Of a stretch of DNA of 64,000 nucleotides, positions 7,388 to 16,147 are shown in pieces. Below the pieces are notes generated by a model, which saw nothing but the letters and a program-made list of their open reading frames with translations, ran no database searches and was not told where the DNA came from. Position 1 is the stretch's first letter; every line of letters starts with the position of its first letter. The position numbers and the translations under genes were made by a program. This DNA is from Bacillota bacterium. GTDB taxonomy: Bacteria > Bacillota > Clostridia > Christensenellales > Aristaeellaceae. The stretch lies in NCBI GenBank assembly GCA_023425025.1, contig JAFADG010000041.1, forward strand, positions 112,532-176,531, in the 5' to 3' direction.

Positions 7388-9523
7388 TTATGCCGTCACA
7401 TCAATTGTGTGCCATTTGCCTCTGCTGCATATTTGCAGCTTGACGCGCTTCCAGTGGCTGGGCAGCCGGGGCGTCGGCGTAAGTACCCCGGCGGCGGGGT
7501 TTAACCCCAGGAAACCGTTGAGCAGTGTCATGTAAGCGCCACCGGCCGCAGCGGGGTGGGTGCCGCCGATGTACACCAGCCCGGCCCATTCCTTGCCGCC
7601 GCCAACCAAATCGGCTTTTGCGGACTTCAGGAACAGGGGGTAGGCAGCGTCCGGCCGGCCAATAAGGCAGGCGGTCAGGGCATACATGCAGGCGCTGAGG
7701 GAGGAACCGTGCTCCGTCCTGGGCTCGTAATAGTCATAGTTGGCGGCAATGATCTCCTGACTGTATTTATCTTTGAATAGGTACAGCATGGTCATTACGT
7801 CCGCCTGCTTGATGATTTGGGTGTGGGAGGCCACGCCGTAGGCGCCGCCCCAGTATTCCTTGGGGTGCTTCAAGCGGGAACGGACCGCTTCCAAGGTAGT
7901 ATCTTCCAAAGAAAAATAGCCGTCAAACTGCGGTATGACACCCGTATCCTGATCCGGCGCCTGCTCCTTGAGCTTTTGCACCGCCTCTTCAAAGCGCGGC
8001 AGGTCCTTTTCAAAATCCAGCTTCCTGTTTAGGTCCGCATAGGCGGCGGCGTCCAGCTCCTGCAGCCTTTGGGCGGCCCAAACGGCGTTTTTGAGCACGA
8101 GCCGGGCCATTTCATTGGTATAGGCGTTGTTGTCCACCCGCTCGTGGTATTCGTCGGGGCCGATGACATCTTTAAGCTCCCACACGTCGCTGCATACGCG
8201 TTTTGTCAGCAGGCTGTAATAAAATCGGGCGCATTGCAGTATGGTTTCGCAGGCGCCGTTTTTCAAAAGCGGCTCTTCGCCGGTCCAGGCCATGTATTTG
8301 ACCAGCCCATAGGCCACGGCAGCGGAAATATGCATTTGCTTGTCCTTGAAAAAGGTGCGCATGGGCCGGCCGGTGAACACATCGGTCACGTTGTAGTCGG
8401 AGCAGGCGTCAAAGCCGCCCTCCTGGCTCTCCCAGGCGTAGAAAGCGCCGTCAAAGCCGTACTGGCGGGCCTTTTCCAGCGCGCCGGGCAGTGTTTGAAT
8501 GCGGTAATTCAGCGCGCTTTTGGCGGCCTCGGGCAGGCAGGCCAGGTAGAAATCCAGCATGAACATTTCCGTATCCCAGAAAACGGCGCCCTTGTAGGTC
8601 TGTCCGGAAAGGCCTCTGGCGGCAATGGAGAGATCACCGCGGTGACGGGGGGCGATGCACATCAAATGATACAGGGAATAATTGAGGGCGGTTTCCGCGG
8701 CCTCATCCCCTTCGATGATCACTTGTGCGTGCTCCCAGAGCTTTTCCCAGGCGTTCACATGGGTTACAAGCGCGGTATTATAATCCGGAAATGGCATTTG
8801 TGAAGCGGTCTTTTGGGGATCGGAAACATCCTTGGTGGTATACACACAGGCAGTCATGGTCAGACTGTAGGTTATGCCGGCTTTTGCGCTTACGGTATAT
8901 GTGATAAAGCTGCCATTCCGCTCCGGCTTTGCGTCAAAATCGGTCAGGCAGTATCCGCTGACCGATACCTGATCATCTTTGTCTGTAGAGGCCGTGACGG
9001 TGAGCCTGTTCTGATCAGCTTCGATGTCAAACGCGCTGTAATGTGGCCCATGGATATCCCATACATCGGTGTCGATGCCCCAGGTGATATAAAGCTCGCC
9101 GTCTGCCTCGGGCGTTACGCTGTATTGCAGGGCCAGCAGGTGAACATCGGCAAGGCTTGCAAAGCGCCGGCAGGATACCGATACCTTGTGGCCATTGACG
9201 CTAAAAACGGTATCCCGCTTTTGCAGGCCATGGCGGAAGTCAATGCCCTGACAGTGGGTAAGGGGGGCGGTCTCAAGAACGTTCAGACTGCAATCGGAAA
9301 AGCTGCTTTTCACGAAAAAGGGATTCGGCGCATTAAGGGGCTCCCGCCAGCCTTCACCGTGGCGGTGGTAGATACCGGCCAGGTTGACGGCGGTGAGCTG
9401 CTCCTTGCCGTACTCTTCCAGGGTACCGCGGACGCCAAGGTAGCCGTTGCCGCAAAGGAAACGGTTGCCCAGTTCCGCCGCATGGGCAGCGTTGAAGCCA
9501 TCAGCGTTGATCTCCCAGACCAT
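7388..9523 (-). CDS. Glycoside hydrolase family 65 disaccharide phosphorylase
   Basis: A 711-residue protein of GH65 architecture: N-terminal beta-sandwich domain (GNRFLCGNGYLGVRGTLEEYG, typical GH65 start), linker, (alpha/alpha)6 barrel and small C-terminal sheet domain. The catalytic acid is the Glu of GPDEYHE; FWDTEMFMLDFYL and the phosphate-site region (HGSSLSACMYA) are also present. Family members reversibly phosphorolyse alpha-linked diglucosides (maltose, trehalose, kojibiose, nigerose) to beta-glucose 1-phosphate. Sequence alone does not fix the linkage, and no transporter or beta-phosphoglucomutase gene is adjacent. Monocistronic. Confidence 0.92.
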   Translation of the reverse strand: MVWEINADGFNAAHAAELGNRFLCGNGYLGVRGTLEEYGKEQLTAVNLAGIYHRHGEGWREPLNAPNPFFVKSSFSDCSLNVLETAPLTHCQGIDFRHGLQKRDTVFSVNGHKVSVSCRRFASLADVHLLALQYSVTPEADGELYITWGIDTDVWDIHGPHYSAFDIEADQNRLTVTASTDKDDQVSVSGYCLTDFDAKPERNGSFITYTVSAKAGITYSLTMTACVYTTKDVSDPQKTASQMPFPDYNTALVTHVNAWEKLWEHAQVIIEGDEAAETALNYSLYHLMCIAPRHRGDLSIAARGLSGQTYKGAVFWDTEMFMLDFYLACLPEAAKSALNYRIQTLPGALEKARQYGFDGAFYAWESQEGGFDACSDYNVTDVFTGRPMRTFFKDKQMHISAAVAYGLVKYMAWTGEEPLLKNGACETILQCARFYYSLLTKRVCSDVWELKDVIGPDEYHERVDNNAYTNEMARLVLKNAVWAAQRLQELDAAAYADLNRKLDFEKDLPRFEEAVQKLKEQAPDQDTGVIPQFDGYFSLEDTTLEAVRSRLKHPKEYWGGAYGVASHTQIIKQADVMTMLYLFKDKYSQEIIAANYDYYEPRTEHGSSLSACMYALTACLIGRPDAAYPLFLKSAKADLVGGGKEWAGLVYIGGTHPAAAGGAYMTLLNGFLGLNPAAGVLTPTPRLPSHWKRVKLQICSRGKWHTIDVTA

Positions 9524-9564
9524 AGGAAGTTCCTCCTTGAACGTTTTACGTTAAACTTACAAGC

Positions 9565-9593
9565 ATTATAGCATGAAACATGTTAGAGGTAAA
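9565..9593 (-). promoter_or_regulatory. Promoter of the GH65 gene
   Basis: Read on the minus strand: TTTACC (9588-9593), 17-bp spacer, TATAAT (9565-9570). It lies 42 bases from the ATG at 9523. Confidence 0.65.
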
Positions 9594-9710
9594 CCAGAAA
9601 TCATACGTGTATAGCTTGCATAAATGGAATCATTGCGCAGATGCAGCGGTTTTAGCCGCTTGACATGAAAGACAAGCATGGGAAAATTTATCAGTATTTT
9701 TGAAACCCTA

Positions 9711-9763
9711 TTGACTTTTTGCGCAAAATGGTGTATAATACATAGTATCCAACTAGGAATACT
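9711..9763 (+). promoter_or_regulatory. cysK promoter with candidate operator
   Basis: TTGACT (9711-9716), 17-bp spacer, TATAAT (9734-9739). Just downstream an imperfect inverted repeat AGTATCC (9744-9750) ... GGAATACT (9756-9763) spans the expected transcription start. Its position and AT-rich arms would suit a CymR/IscR (Rrf2-family) repressor of cysteine genes; that is inference. Confidence 0.6.
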
Positions 9764-9787
9764 AAGAATTTGAAAGAAGGGTCATTC

Positions 9788-10720
9788 ATGGCACGCATTT
9801 ATCGGCAGATTACCGACCTGATCGGAAACACGCCGCTGCTGGCGCTGACGAACTTGAAAGCGAAAGAAGATTTGAAGGCCGACATCATCGCCAAGCTGGA
9901 ATATTACAACCCCGCCGGGAGCGTTAAGGACCGTATCGCCAAAGCGATGATCGAGGACGCGGAGGTCAAAGGGCTGTTGAAGCCCGGCGCCACCATCGTC
10001 GAGCCCACCAGCGGCAATACGGGCATTGGCCTGGCTTCCGTCGCGGCAGCCAGGGGCTACAAGGTCATTTTAACCATGCCGGAAACCATGAGCGTTGAGC
10101 GCCGGAACCTGCTCAAAGCCTATGGCGCGGAACTGGTGCTGACCGAAGGCGCCAAGGGTATGAAGGGCGCCATCGCCAAGGCGGAAGAGCTGGCGCAGGA
10201 GCTGCCCAACGCGTTCATGCCCCGGCAGTTTGACAACCCCGCCAACCCCACCATTCACTTTAACACTACCGGCCCCGAAATCTGGGCGGATACCGACGGC
10301 AAAATTGATATTCTCGTTTCCGGCGTTGGCACCGGCGGCACCATTTCCGGCGCGGGCAAGTTTTTGAAGTCCAAGAATCCCGCAGTCAAGATTGTGGCCG
10401 TGGAACCGGCGGATTCGCCCGTTCTGTCCCAGGGGAAATCCGGCCCTCACAAAATCCAGGGTATCGGTGCGGGCTTTGTTCCCAACACGCTGGATACGGA
10501 GATCTATGATGAAATCATTCCCGTGACCAATGATGACGCGTTTGTCACCGGCCGGGCCATCGCATACGCCGAAGGCGTTCTGGTGGGCATTTCCTCCGGC
10601 GCCGCGCTGTGGGCGGCCATTCAGCTGGCCAAGAAACCCGAAAACGAGGGCAAGACCATCGTTGTGATCCTGCCGGATACGGGGGAAAGGTATTTGTCCA
10701 CCGCGCTGTTCACCTTCTGA
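9788..10720 (+). CDS. cysK: Cysteine synthase A (O-acetylserine sulfhydrylase)
   Basis: A 310-residue PLP enzyme of fold type II that makes cysteine from O-acetylserine and sulfide. Visible motifs: IYRQITDLIGNTPLL start, PLP lysine in NPAGSVKDRIA, substrate loop PTSGNTGIGLA, phosphate-binding GTGGTISGAGK, and GISSGAALWAA near the end. The ATG at 9788 follows GAAAGAAGGG; the frame continues to a TTG at 9770, which would overlap that site. No serine acetyltransferase gene is adjacent. Likely controlled by a cysteine-responsive regulator at the promoter palindrome. Confidence 0.96.
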   Translation: MARIYRQITDLIGNTPLLALTNLKAKEDLKADIIAKLEYYNPAGSVKDRIAKAMIEDAEVKGLLKPGATIVEPTSGNTGIGLASVAAARGYKVILTMPETMSVERRNLLKAYGAELVLTEGAKGMKGAIAKAEELAQELPNAFMPRQFDNPANPTIHFNTTGPEIWADTDGKIDILVSGVGTGGTISGAGKFLKSKNPAVKIVAVEPADSPVLSQGKSGPHKIQGIGAGFVPNTLDTEIYDEIIPVTNDDAFVTGRAIAYAEGVLVGISSGAALWAAIQLAKKPENEGKTIVVILPDTGERYLSTALFTF

Positions 10721-10737
10721 TGCATAGATTGCCATGC

Positions 10738-10772
10738 AAAAGGGCTCCAGGGCGTTGCTTGGGGCCTTTTTC
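10738..10772 (+). terminator. cysK terminator
   Basis: AAAAGG and CTCCA (10738-10749, with one bulged G) pair with TGGGGCCTTTT (10760-10770), followed by more T, 18 bases after the cysK stop. Confidence 0.65.
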
Positions 10773-10792
10773 CATGCCGAAAACACTTCGGA

Positions 10793-10821
10793 TTGATAGG
10801 CCCTTTTCTGTATGGTATACT
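10793..10821 (+). promoter_or_regulatory. deoD promoter
   Basis: TTGATA (10793-10798), 17-bp spacer, TATACT (10816-10821), about 41 bases before the deoD ATG. Confidence 0.7.
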
Positions 10822-10862
10822 GAAGTGCAGATTGCGAAAGAATACTTTGTGGAGGGATACCT

Positions 10863-11570
10863 ATGGATGTTATACCGACGCCGCACATCACCGCCAAGGC
10901 GGGGGATTTTGCGCCAACCGTTTTGATGCCGGGCGATCCGCTGCGCTCCAAATTTATTGCCGAAACCTATTTGCAGGATGCGGTTTTGGTCAACAACGTC
11001 CGCGGCGTGCAGGGGTATACGGGCTTTTACAAGGGCAAGCGCGTGTCCGTCATGGCTTCCGGCATGGGCATGCCGTCCATCGGTATCTATTCCTATGAGT
11101 TGTTCAACTTCTACGGGGTGGAAAACATACTGCGCATCGGCTCCGCCGGGGCTGTCAGCCAGCAGCTCAAAGTGCAGGACATCGTGGCCGGTATGAGCAC
11201 CTACACCAATTCCAACTTCGGCGCGCAGTTCGGCTTCCAGGGCAATCTTGCCCCCGGCTGCTCCTTTACGCTTTTGCAAAAGGCAGTGGAGGCCGGCAAG
11301 AAGATTGGCGTGGATGTAAAGGTGGGGCCTATCTACTCTTCCGACACCTTTTATGATGAATCGGAGCCCTTGGGCAAGCTGCAGAAGCTGGGCGTGCTGG
11401 CAGTGGAAATGGAAGCGGCTGCACTCTACCTGAACGCTGCCAGGGCCGGCAAAAACGCGCTGTGCATTTGCACGATATCAGATAATCCCTTTACGGGCGA
11501 GGGCATGACGGCCGAGCAGCGGCAGACAGCCCTGACCCATATGATGGAGATCGCGCTGGAGATAGCGTAA
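10863..11570 (+). CDS. deoD: Purine-nucleoside phosphorylase, DeoD type
   Basis: A 235-residue hexameric-type PNP (PNP_UDP_1 family) that cleaves purine (deoxy)nucleosides with phosphate. Motifs: TPHITAKAGDFAPTVLMPGDPLRSKFIA with phosphate-binding Gly/Arg, MASGMGMPSIGIYSYEL, RIGSAGA, the ribose-binding VEMEAAALY, and the catalytic Asp region CTISDNP. GGAGGG precedes the ATG. Monocistronic between its own promoter and a strong terminator. Start and length match the family. Confidence 0.96.
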   Translation: MDVIPTPHITAKAGDFAPTVLMPGDPLRSKFIAETYLQDAVLVNNVRGVQGYTGFYKGKRVSVMASGMGMPSIGIYSYELFNFYGVENILRIGSAGAVSQQLKVQDIVAGMSTYTNSNFGAQFGFQGNLAPGCSFTLLQKAVEAGKKIGVDVKVGPIYSSDTFYDESEPLGKLQKLGVLAVEMEAAALYLNAARAGKNALCICTISDNPFTGEGMTAEQRQTALTHMMEIALEIA

Positions 11571-11590
11571 TCCGCAGGAAAAGATGCAAA

Positions 11591-11624
11591 AACGCGGGGG
11601 AATGATGCTTCCCTCGCGTTTTAT
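11591..11624. terminator. Bidirectional terminator between deoD and the LOR/SDH-type gene
   Basis: AACGCGGGGGAA (11591-11602) pairs over 12 positions (one G-T) with TTCCCTCGCGTT (11609-11620), flanked by A's on the left and T's on the right. The two genes converge here. Confidence 0.8.
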
Positions 11625-11652
11625 GTCTGCTTCGGTAATAGAAATGACAAGC

Positions 11653-12747
11653 TTACTTCTCTTTGCCGATGCCCCGCATCACGTGCACCAAAAAGTCCTG
11701 GGCATTGGCGATGAAGCTGACGACGGAAAGGCTGCCCCTGTCGCGCAGCTTGTTAACCGCGAACTCCGATATATCCACCGTGTAGAAGAACACCGGCCGG
11801 ACAGTGTCCTCCTTTACGCAAAAGGAAGGTGTCATGTTGCCTGTGGCAATGGTGTGCAGCTGGGTGGCCATGCAAATCACCGTGGTGGCTCTGGCCACCA
11901 GCGACCGCATATCATTTTGCCCCTGATAAACGTCTGCCACCACCTCGGGCAGCGGCCCGTCATCCCGGATGGAGCCGGTCAAGACAAACGGAATCTCCTT
12001 TTTCACGCAGGCATGCATGATGCCGTCCGCAATATGGTACTCGTCAATGAATTTGGGGATGGAGCCGCAGTACCGCACCTTGTTGATGACGTCGATGTGG
12101 TGATAGTGGCCGTTAAAAATGGATTCCTGGGTGTAGATGTCCTGGCCCAGCGCGGTGCGGAACAGCCCGCCCTCCAGGTCGTGGGTGGCCAGAGCGTTGC
12201 CGGCCATCAGCCCATGCACGTATCCCTGCTCAATCAGGGAGGCCATGGCATTGCGCGCGTCGGAGTCAAAGGCGCAGGCGGGGCCCAACACCCAAAGGAT
12301 GAAGCCGTGCTCCCGTTCATGATCCAGACGCCGGTACAATTCATCATAATCCCTGGAATAGGCCGTTTCCCGGGAACGGCCCGTGCGGAAGGCGAAAGCC
12401 TCCGCCGTATCGTCCTCCCGGCCAAAGCCGTCGGCGTGCACATAGATTCCTTCGCTGCCATTTTCCGTACGTCCCGTTACAACCATTTCGCCGGCCTTCA
12501 AGCGCCGGAACTCCCTTATATCCACCGTGCCGTCCGGCAGAAGGACCGCAACGCAGTCCATGCGGGACTTTTCCGCCAGCACCCACTTGCCGTTTATTTT
12601 GAAGTATTCGGGGAAGATGGTGGTGGCGTGGTAGTTGTCCGGGGCCACGCCGTCCTGGGGCGCAGGCTGCGCCTGTATGTCCGGAGCGTTCACAAAATAA
12701 TCCCTGGTAAAATCGGGCGCGCGGTACACCGGCATGACAAAGCCCAT
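11653..12747 (-). CDS. LOR/SDH-type (TIGR00300) protein, ornithine cyclodeaminase-like
   Basis: A 364-residue protein. Its C-terminal two thirds (LGPACAFDSDARNAMASLIEQGYVHGLMAGNALATHDLEGGLFRTALG ... GSIRDDGPLPEVVADV ... MATQLHTIATGNM) matches what I recall of the conserved LOR/SDH domain shared by archaeal TIGR00300 proteins and the C-terminus of cyanobacterial ArgZ/AgrE, linked to ornithine cyclodeaminase activity. The N-terminal third (PEYFKINGKWVLAEKSRMDCVAVL) fits the same family. The ATG at 12747 is chosen because TTGGAG lies nine bases before it; an in-frame TTG at 12762 is part of that site. Probable role: ornithine to proline conversion, by homology only. Isolated gene. Confidence 0.7.
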   Translation of the reverse strand: MGFVMPVYRAPDFTRDYFVNAPDIQAQPAPQDGVAPDNYHATTIFPEYFKINGKWVLAEKSRMDCVAVLLPDGTVDIREFRRLKAGEMVVTGRTENGSEGIYVHADGFGREDDTAEAFAFRTGRSRETAYSRDYDELYRRLDHEREHGFILWVLGPACAFDSDARNAMASLIEQGYVHGLMAGNALATHDLEGGLFRTALGQDIYTQESIFNGHYHHIDVINKVRYCGSIPKFIDEYHIADGIMHACVKKEIPFVLTGSIRDDGPLPEVVADVYQGQNDMRSLVARATTVICMATQLHTIATGNMTPSFCVKEDTVRPVFFYTVDISEFAVNKLRDRGSLSVVSFIANAQDFLVHVMRGIGKEK

Positions 12748-12892
12748 ACGAACACACTCCAATATTCATGTATAAGAGGAACGCATATTCAAACAATTAT
12801 ACATGATACGGCAACTTTTGATAAAAAGCAATGGCCCTGTACAGGCCCTTTGCTTCCTGCTATAATGGGCACATTCCACGAAGGAGGATGCT

Positions 12893-14065
12893 ATGGCGGC
12901 GGCAATTTTGCACTATGGCAAGGAGGTCCGCGTTTTGAGCGGCCACCCTTGGGTTTTTCGAAGCGATATCAACCGTGTGGAGGGCAAGCATCAACCGGGC
13001 GATGTGCTGAAGGTCGTTTCCAGCAAGGGTACGGTGCTGGGCATGGCCATGTACAACCCCCAATCCCAGATTTCCCTGCGCATGATGAGCCTCAAGGAAG
13101 AGACCATCAACAGCACGTTTATTTATGAAAGGGTCAAGCGGGCGGTGGATTACCGCAAGAAATTCGCGGACCTTTCCAGCTGCCGCCTGATCTTTGCGGA
13201 AAGCGACGGCCTGCCGGCCATGATCGTGGACAGCTTTGGCGGCGTGCTGGTGCTGCAGTGCCTGTCCCTGGGCATGGAGCGGTTCAAGGCCGACGTGGTC
13301 GAGGCGTTAAAGGAATTGATGCATCCCGAGGGCATCTATGAGCGCAACGACGTCCCTGTCCGGGAATTGGAAGGCATGGAGCAGATGAAGGGCCTGGTGT
13401 ACGGCAGCGTGCCCGACCGGGTGGAGATGACGGAAAACGGCGTGCGCTTTTTGGTAGACGTGAAGGAAGGGCAAAAAACAGGCTTTTTCCTGGACCAAAA
13501 GGAAAACCGGGCGGCCATCGCCCCCTTTGTCAAGGGCGGGAGGGTGCTGGACTGCTTTACCCATACCGGCAGCTTTGCGCTGCACGCGGGCCGCTATGGC
13601 GCGGCGGATGTGACCGGCGTCGATATTTCCGCACATGCCTGCAAGGTGGCCGCGGAAAACGCCTCCCTCAACGGACTGAACGGTACGGTGCGCTTTGCGG
13701 AAGACAACGCCTTTGATTTTTTGCGTCAAAGCAGCGATCAAAAGGAGCAATACGACGTGGTCATCCTGGACCCGCCGGCGTTTACAAAGACCCGTACGGC
13801 CATTGAAGGCGCTACCCGGGGCTACAAGGAGATCAACCTTCGGGCCATGAAGCTTTTAAAAGACGGCGGTTACCTTGTCACCTGCTCCTGCTCCCAGCAC
13901 ATTCTGCCCGGACCCTTTATGGATATTATCCGGGAAGCCGCCTTCGACGCACGGGTGCAGCTTCGCCAGGTGGAATACCGTACCCAGGGCCGCGACCATC
14001 CCATCCTTCCCGCCGCGCCGGAAACGCAGTATTTGAAGTGCGGCATATTCCAGGTGTTCGCATAA
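12893..14065 (+). CDS. RlmI-like 23S rRNA (cytosine-C5) methyltransferase
   Basis: A 390-residue SAM-dependent methyltransferase. An N-terminal PUA domain (residues about 1-75: GKEVRVLSGHPWVFRSDINRVEG ... GTVLGMAMYNPQSQISLRMMS) is followed by a linker domain and a Rossmann methyltransferase fold: VLDCFTHTGSFALHAG (motif I), VTGVDISAHAC, catalytic-region VILDPPAFTK (motif IV) and LVTCSCSQHI (motif VI). This is the RlmI/YccW group that modifies C1962 of 23S rRNA. GGAGGATGCT precedes the ATG. Monocistronic. Confidence 0.9.
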   Translation: MAAAILHYGKEVRVLSGHPWVFRSDINRVEGKHQPGDVLKVVSSKGTVLGMAMYNPQSQISLRMMSLKEETINSTFIYERVKRAVDYRKKFADLSSCRLIFAESDGLPAMIVDSFGGVLVLQCLSLGMERFKADVVEALKELMHPEGIYERNDVPVRELEGMEQMKGLVYGSVPDRVEMTENGVRFLVDVKEGQKTGFFLDQKENRAAIAPFVKGGRVLDCFTHTGSFALHAGRYGAADVTGVDISAHACKVAAENASLNGLNGTVRFAEDNAFDFLRQSSDQKEQYDVVILDPPAFTKTRTAIEGATRGYKEINLRAMKLLKDGGYLVTCSCSQHILPGPFMDIIREAAFDARVQLRQVEYRTQGRDHPILPAAPETQYLKCGIFQVFA

Positions 14066-14295
14066 TGCTTCAAAAACGACTGTCGTGCCAACGTCACATA
14101 CTGTATACTGCCACTCAAGGAAAAGGATTTTGCGTCTGCGGACGTGACAAAAGGGCTTTCCGATCGCCCTTTGGAAACCTTCGGACGCCGTCTTCTTGAA
14201 TAGCCATATAATTAAGCGACTAGCGGGACAGCGTATATTTTAAATTTCATGATCGCTTCACTGCAAAATACCTTTAGCATTTTGATAATCTGAAT

Positions 14296-14320
14296 GTGCC
14301 GCCAGCCGCGGCACTTTTTT
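14296..14320 (+). terminator. Terminator 130 bases before pstC
   Basis: GTGCCGC (14296-14302) pairs with GCGGCAC (14308-14314), followed by six T. It ends either the rlmI-like transcript or a short leader RNA. Confidence 0.8.
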
Positions 14321-14361
14321 CATTATAAATGAACCTGAAACACATTTGTTCTTTCGTAAAT

Positions 14362-14404
14362 CTTACAATGCTATGGCACTTCACGCACAAAAATCTTTTA
14401 TACT
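14362..14404 (+). promoter_or_regulatory. Candidate PhoP/PhoB direct repeats and -10 box
   Basis: Three hexamers, CTTACA (14362), ATGGCA (14373) and CGCACA (14384), each separated by exactly five bases, recall the 6-N5-6 direct repeats of Bacillus-type Pho boxes (TTAACA-like). TATACT at 14399-14404 could be the -10, and no good -35 is present, as expected for an activated promoter. The hexamers match the consensus only loosely. Confidence 0.35.
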
Positions 14405-14451
14405 GAGGCCGTATAAAAAAAGCTTTAAGAAAGCGCAGGGAAAGAAGAAAG

Positions 14452-15327
14452 ATGAGGAAACGTGCTTTCTGGGAAAAGGGAAGCAAAGCGCTGTTTTTTC
14501 TATCATCCTTGATCTCCGTAGCCGCGGTGGTTTGTATCTGTCTATTCATTTTCGGCGGGGCAGTGCCGGCTTTTCGGGAGATTGGGATAGGACAGTTCAT
14601 TACGGGCAGCGCGTGGAAGCCCAACAATGATCCGCAGCGGTTCGGGATTGCCTACATGATCATCGGCAGCTTTTATGTAACAGGCGGTGCGTTGCTGCTG
14701 GGAGTGCCCATCGGGCTGCTGTCAGCTATTTTTATGGCCAAATTTTGCCCGAAGCGCCTGTACGGCTTTTTGTCTCAGGGCGTATCGCTGCTGGCGGGCA
14801 TCCCATCCATCATTTACGGCTTTTTCGGAATGATGATCATCGTGCCGTTCATTGCCGACCACTTTCCGGGCAACGGCAACAGCGTGCTGGCCGCATCGGT
14901 GGTGCTGGCCATCATGATCCTGCCCACGATTATTACGGTCAGCGAGAATTCCATACGCGCCTTGCCGCAAACCTACTATGACGGCGCCATCGCCTTGGGC
15001 GCCACCCATGCCGAGTCAGTTTTCTTTGTGCTTGTCCCGGCGGCCAGGCGCGGCATTGTGACCTCCGTCGTATTGGGCATGGGCCGGGCCATCGGTGAAA
15101 CCATCGCGGTGGGCATGGTGGCCGGCAACAGCAATATTCTGCCGTCAACCATTTTCAAATCGGTGCGAACGCTGACGGTGAATATCGTATCGGAAATGAG
15201 TTATGCCAGCGGCCTGCACTATGACGCGCTGATCGCGACCGGTGCGGTGCTGTTTGTGTTCATCCTGCTGCTGAATATTTCCCTGAATCTGATCACCAAG
15301 GGAGGGGAACAGAGTGAGAAGAGCTAA
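14452..15327 (+). CDS. pstC: Phosphate ABC transporter permease PstC
   Basis: A 291-residue permease, first gene of a phosphate operon. TM1 is at about 13-37, followed by a periplasmic loop with the typical WKPNNDPQRFGI (PstC-specific), and five more TM segments. The EAA loop region (ALPQTYYDGAIALGATHAESVFFVLVPAARRGIVTSVVLGMGRAIGET) contacts PstB. It overlaps pstA by 14 bases. AAAGAAGAAAG precedes the ATG. Unusually, no pstS precedes it. Confidence 0.95.
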   Translation: MRKRAFWEKGSKALFFLSSLISVAAVVCICLFIFGGAVPAFREIGIGQFITGSAWKPNNDPQRFGIAYMIIGSFYVTGGALLLGVPIGLLSAIFMAKFCPKRLYGFLSQGVSLLAGIPSIIYGFFGMMIIVPFIADHFPGNGNSVLAASVVLAIMILPTIITVSENSIRALPQTYYDGAIALGATHAESVFFVLVPAARRGIVTSVVLGMGRAIGETIAVGMVAGNSNILPSTIFKSVRTLTVNIVSEMSYASGLHYDALIATGAVLFVFILLLNISLNLITKGGEQSEKS

Positions 15328-16147
15328 ATCAGCGCTGCTTGGCGGCGTTTGCTGGCTGGCCATCGCCATTGCCATGGGCGCGCTTTTGTGGATTGTGGTG
15401 TACATCTTTGCAAACGGCATTCCCCACATCAATTGGGAGATTCTCTTTGGGCCATACAGCTCAGACAATCCTTCCATGCGTTTTGCGATTGTAACGACGC
15501 TTGTTCTGGTATTTCTTTCGCTGCTGCTTGCCGGCCCCCTGGGGCTTGGTTGCGCAGTGTACCTGTGCGAGTACGCCAAAAAGGGTTCCAGGCTGGTGAA
15601 GATCATCCGCCTGGCCACCGAAACGCTGGCGGGCATACCCTCCATCATTTACGGCCTGTTCGGCGCGCTGTTCTTCGGTACGGCGCTGCACATGGGTTAT
15701 TCGCTGCTGGCGGGCATTTTGACCGTATCCATCATGATCCTGCCCACCATCATCCGCACGTCGGAAGAAGCGATACTGTCCGTCCCCGATCTGTACAGGG
15801 AAGGCAGCTTTGGCCTTGGGGCGGGCAAGTTGCGCACGGTGATGCGCATCGTGCTGCCCTCCGCCGCCAGGGGCATACTGTCCGCGCTGGTCTTGAGCAC
15901 CGGCCGTATCATCGGCGAAACGGCGGCGCTGCTTTTCACACTGGGCAGCGTCGCGAAAATGCCGCAGACGCTGATGGATTCCAGCCGGACTCTTGCGGTA
16001 CATATGTATATTTCCACGCGGGACGGCGGTATGGCAGGCAGGAACGTTGCTTTTGTGGCCGGCGTGACGCTGCTGGTACTGGTGACAGCCATCAATCTTT
16101 TGACCAAGTATTTTAGCAAGAAGGCGGGGAAGTTTGGTGAAAATTGA
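15314..16147 (+). CDS. pstA: Phosphate ABC transporter permease PstA
   Basis: A 277-residue permease with six predicted TM segments, the family loop ITWE-like NWEILFGPYSSDN after TM1, LATETLAGIPSIIYGLFGALFF, and the EAA loop SVPDLYREGSFGLGAGKLRTVMRIVLPSAARGILSALVLSTGRIIGETAAL. It forms the heterodimeric channel with PstC. The coding region overlaps pstC upstream and pstB downstream, each by 14 bases, showing strong translational coupling. The start is GTG at 15314 behind GGGAGGGGAACAGA. Confidence 0.95.
   Translation: MRRAKSALLGGVCWLAIAIAMGALLWIVVYIFANGIPHINWEILFGPYSSDNPSMRFAIVTTLVLVFLSLLLAGPLGLGCAVYLCEYAKKGSRLVKIIRLATETLAGIPSIIYGLFGALFFGTALHMGYSLLAGILTVSIMILPTIIRTSEEAILSVPDLYREGSFGLGAGKLRTVMRIVLPSAARGILSALVLSTGRIIGETAALLFTLGSVAKMPQTLMDSSRTLAVHMYISTRDGGMAGRNVAFVAGVTLLVLVTAINLLTKYFSKKAGKFGEN

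Larger units (their letters stand above)
14066..14451. other. 386-bp gap upstream of the pst operon
   Basis: No gene is seen. The first part has weak palindromes (for example CGTCTGCGGACG) of no clear meaning. A proper terminator hairpin lies at 14296-14320, more than 230 bases after the rlmI-like stop, so something short may be transcribed before it. Candidate Pho boxes and a -10 box follow at 14362-14404. Confidence 0.6.

Noticed and set aside
11584..13128. Plus-strand frame of 514 codons
   Set aside because: Antisense of the LOR/SDH-type gene and running into the methyltransferase gene in another frame; no family pattern.
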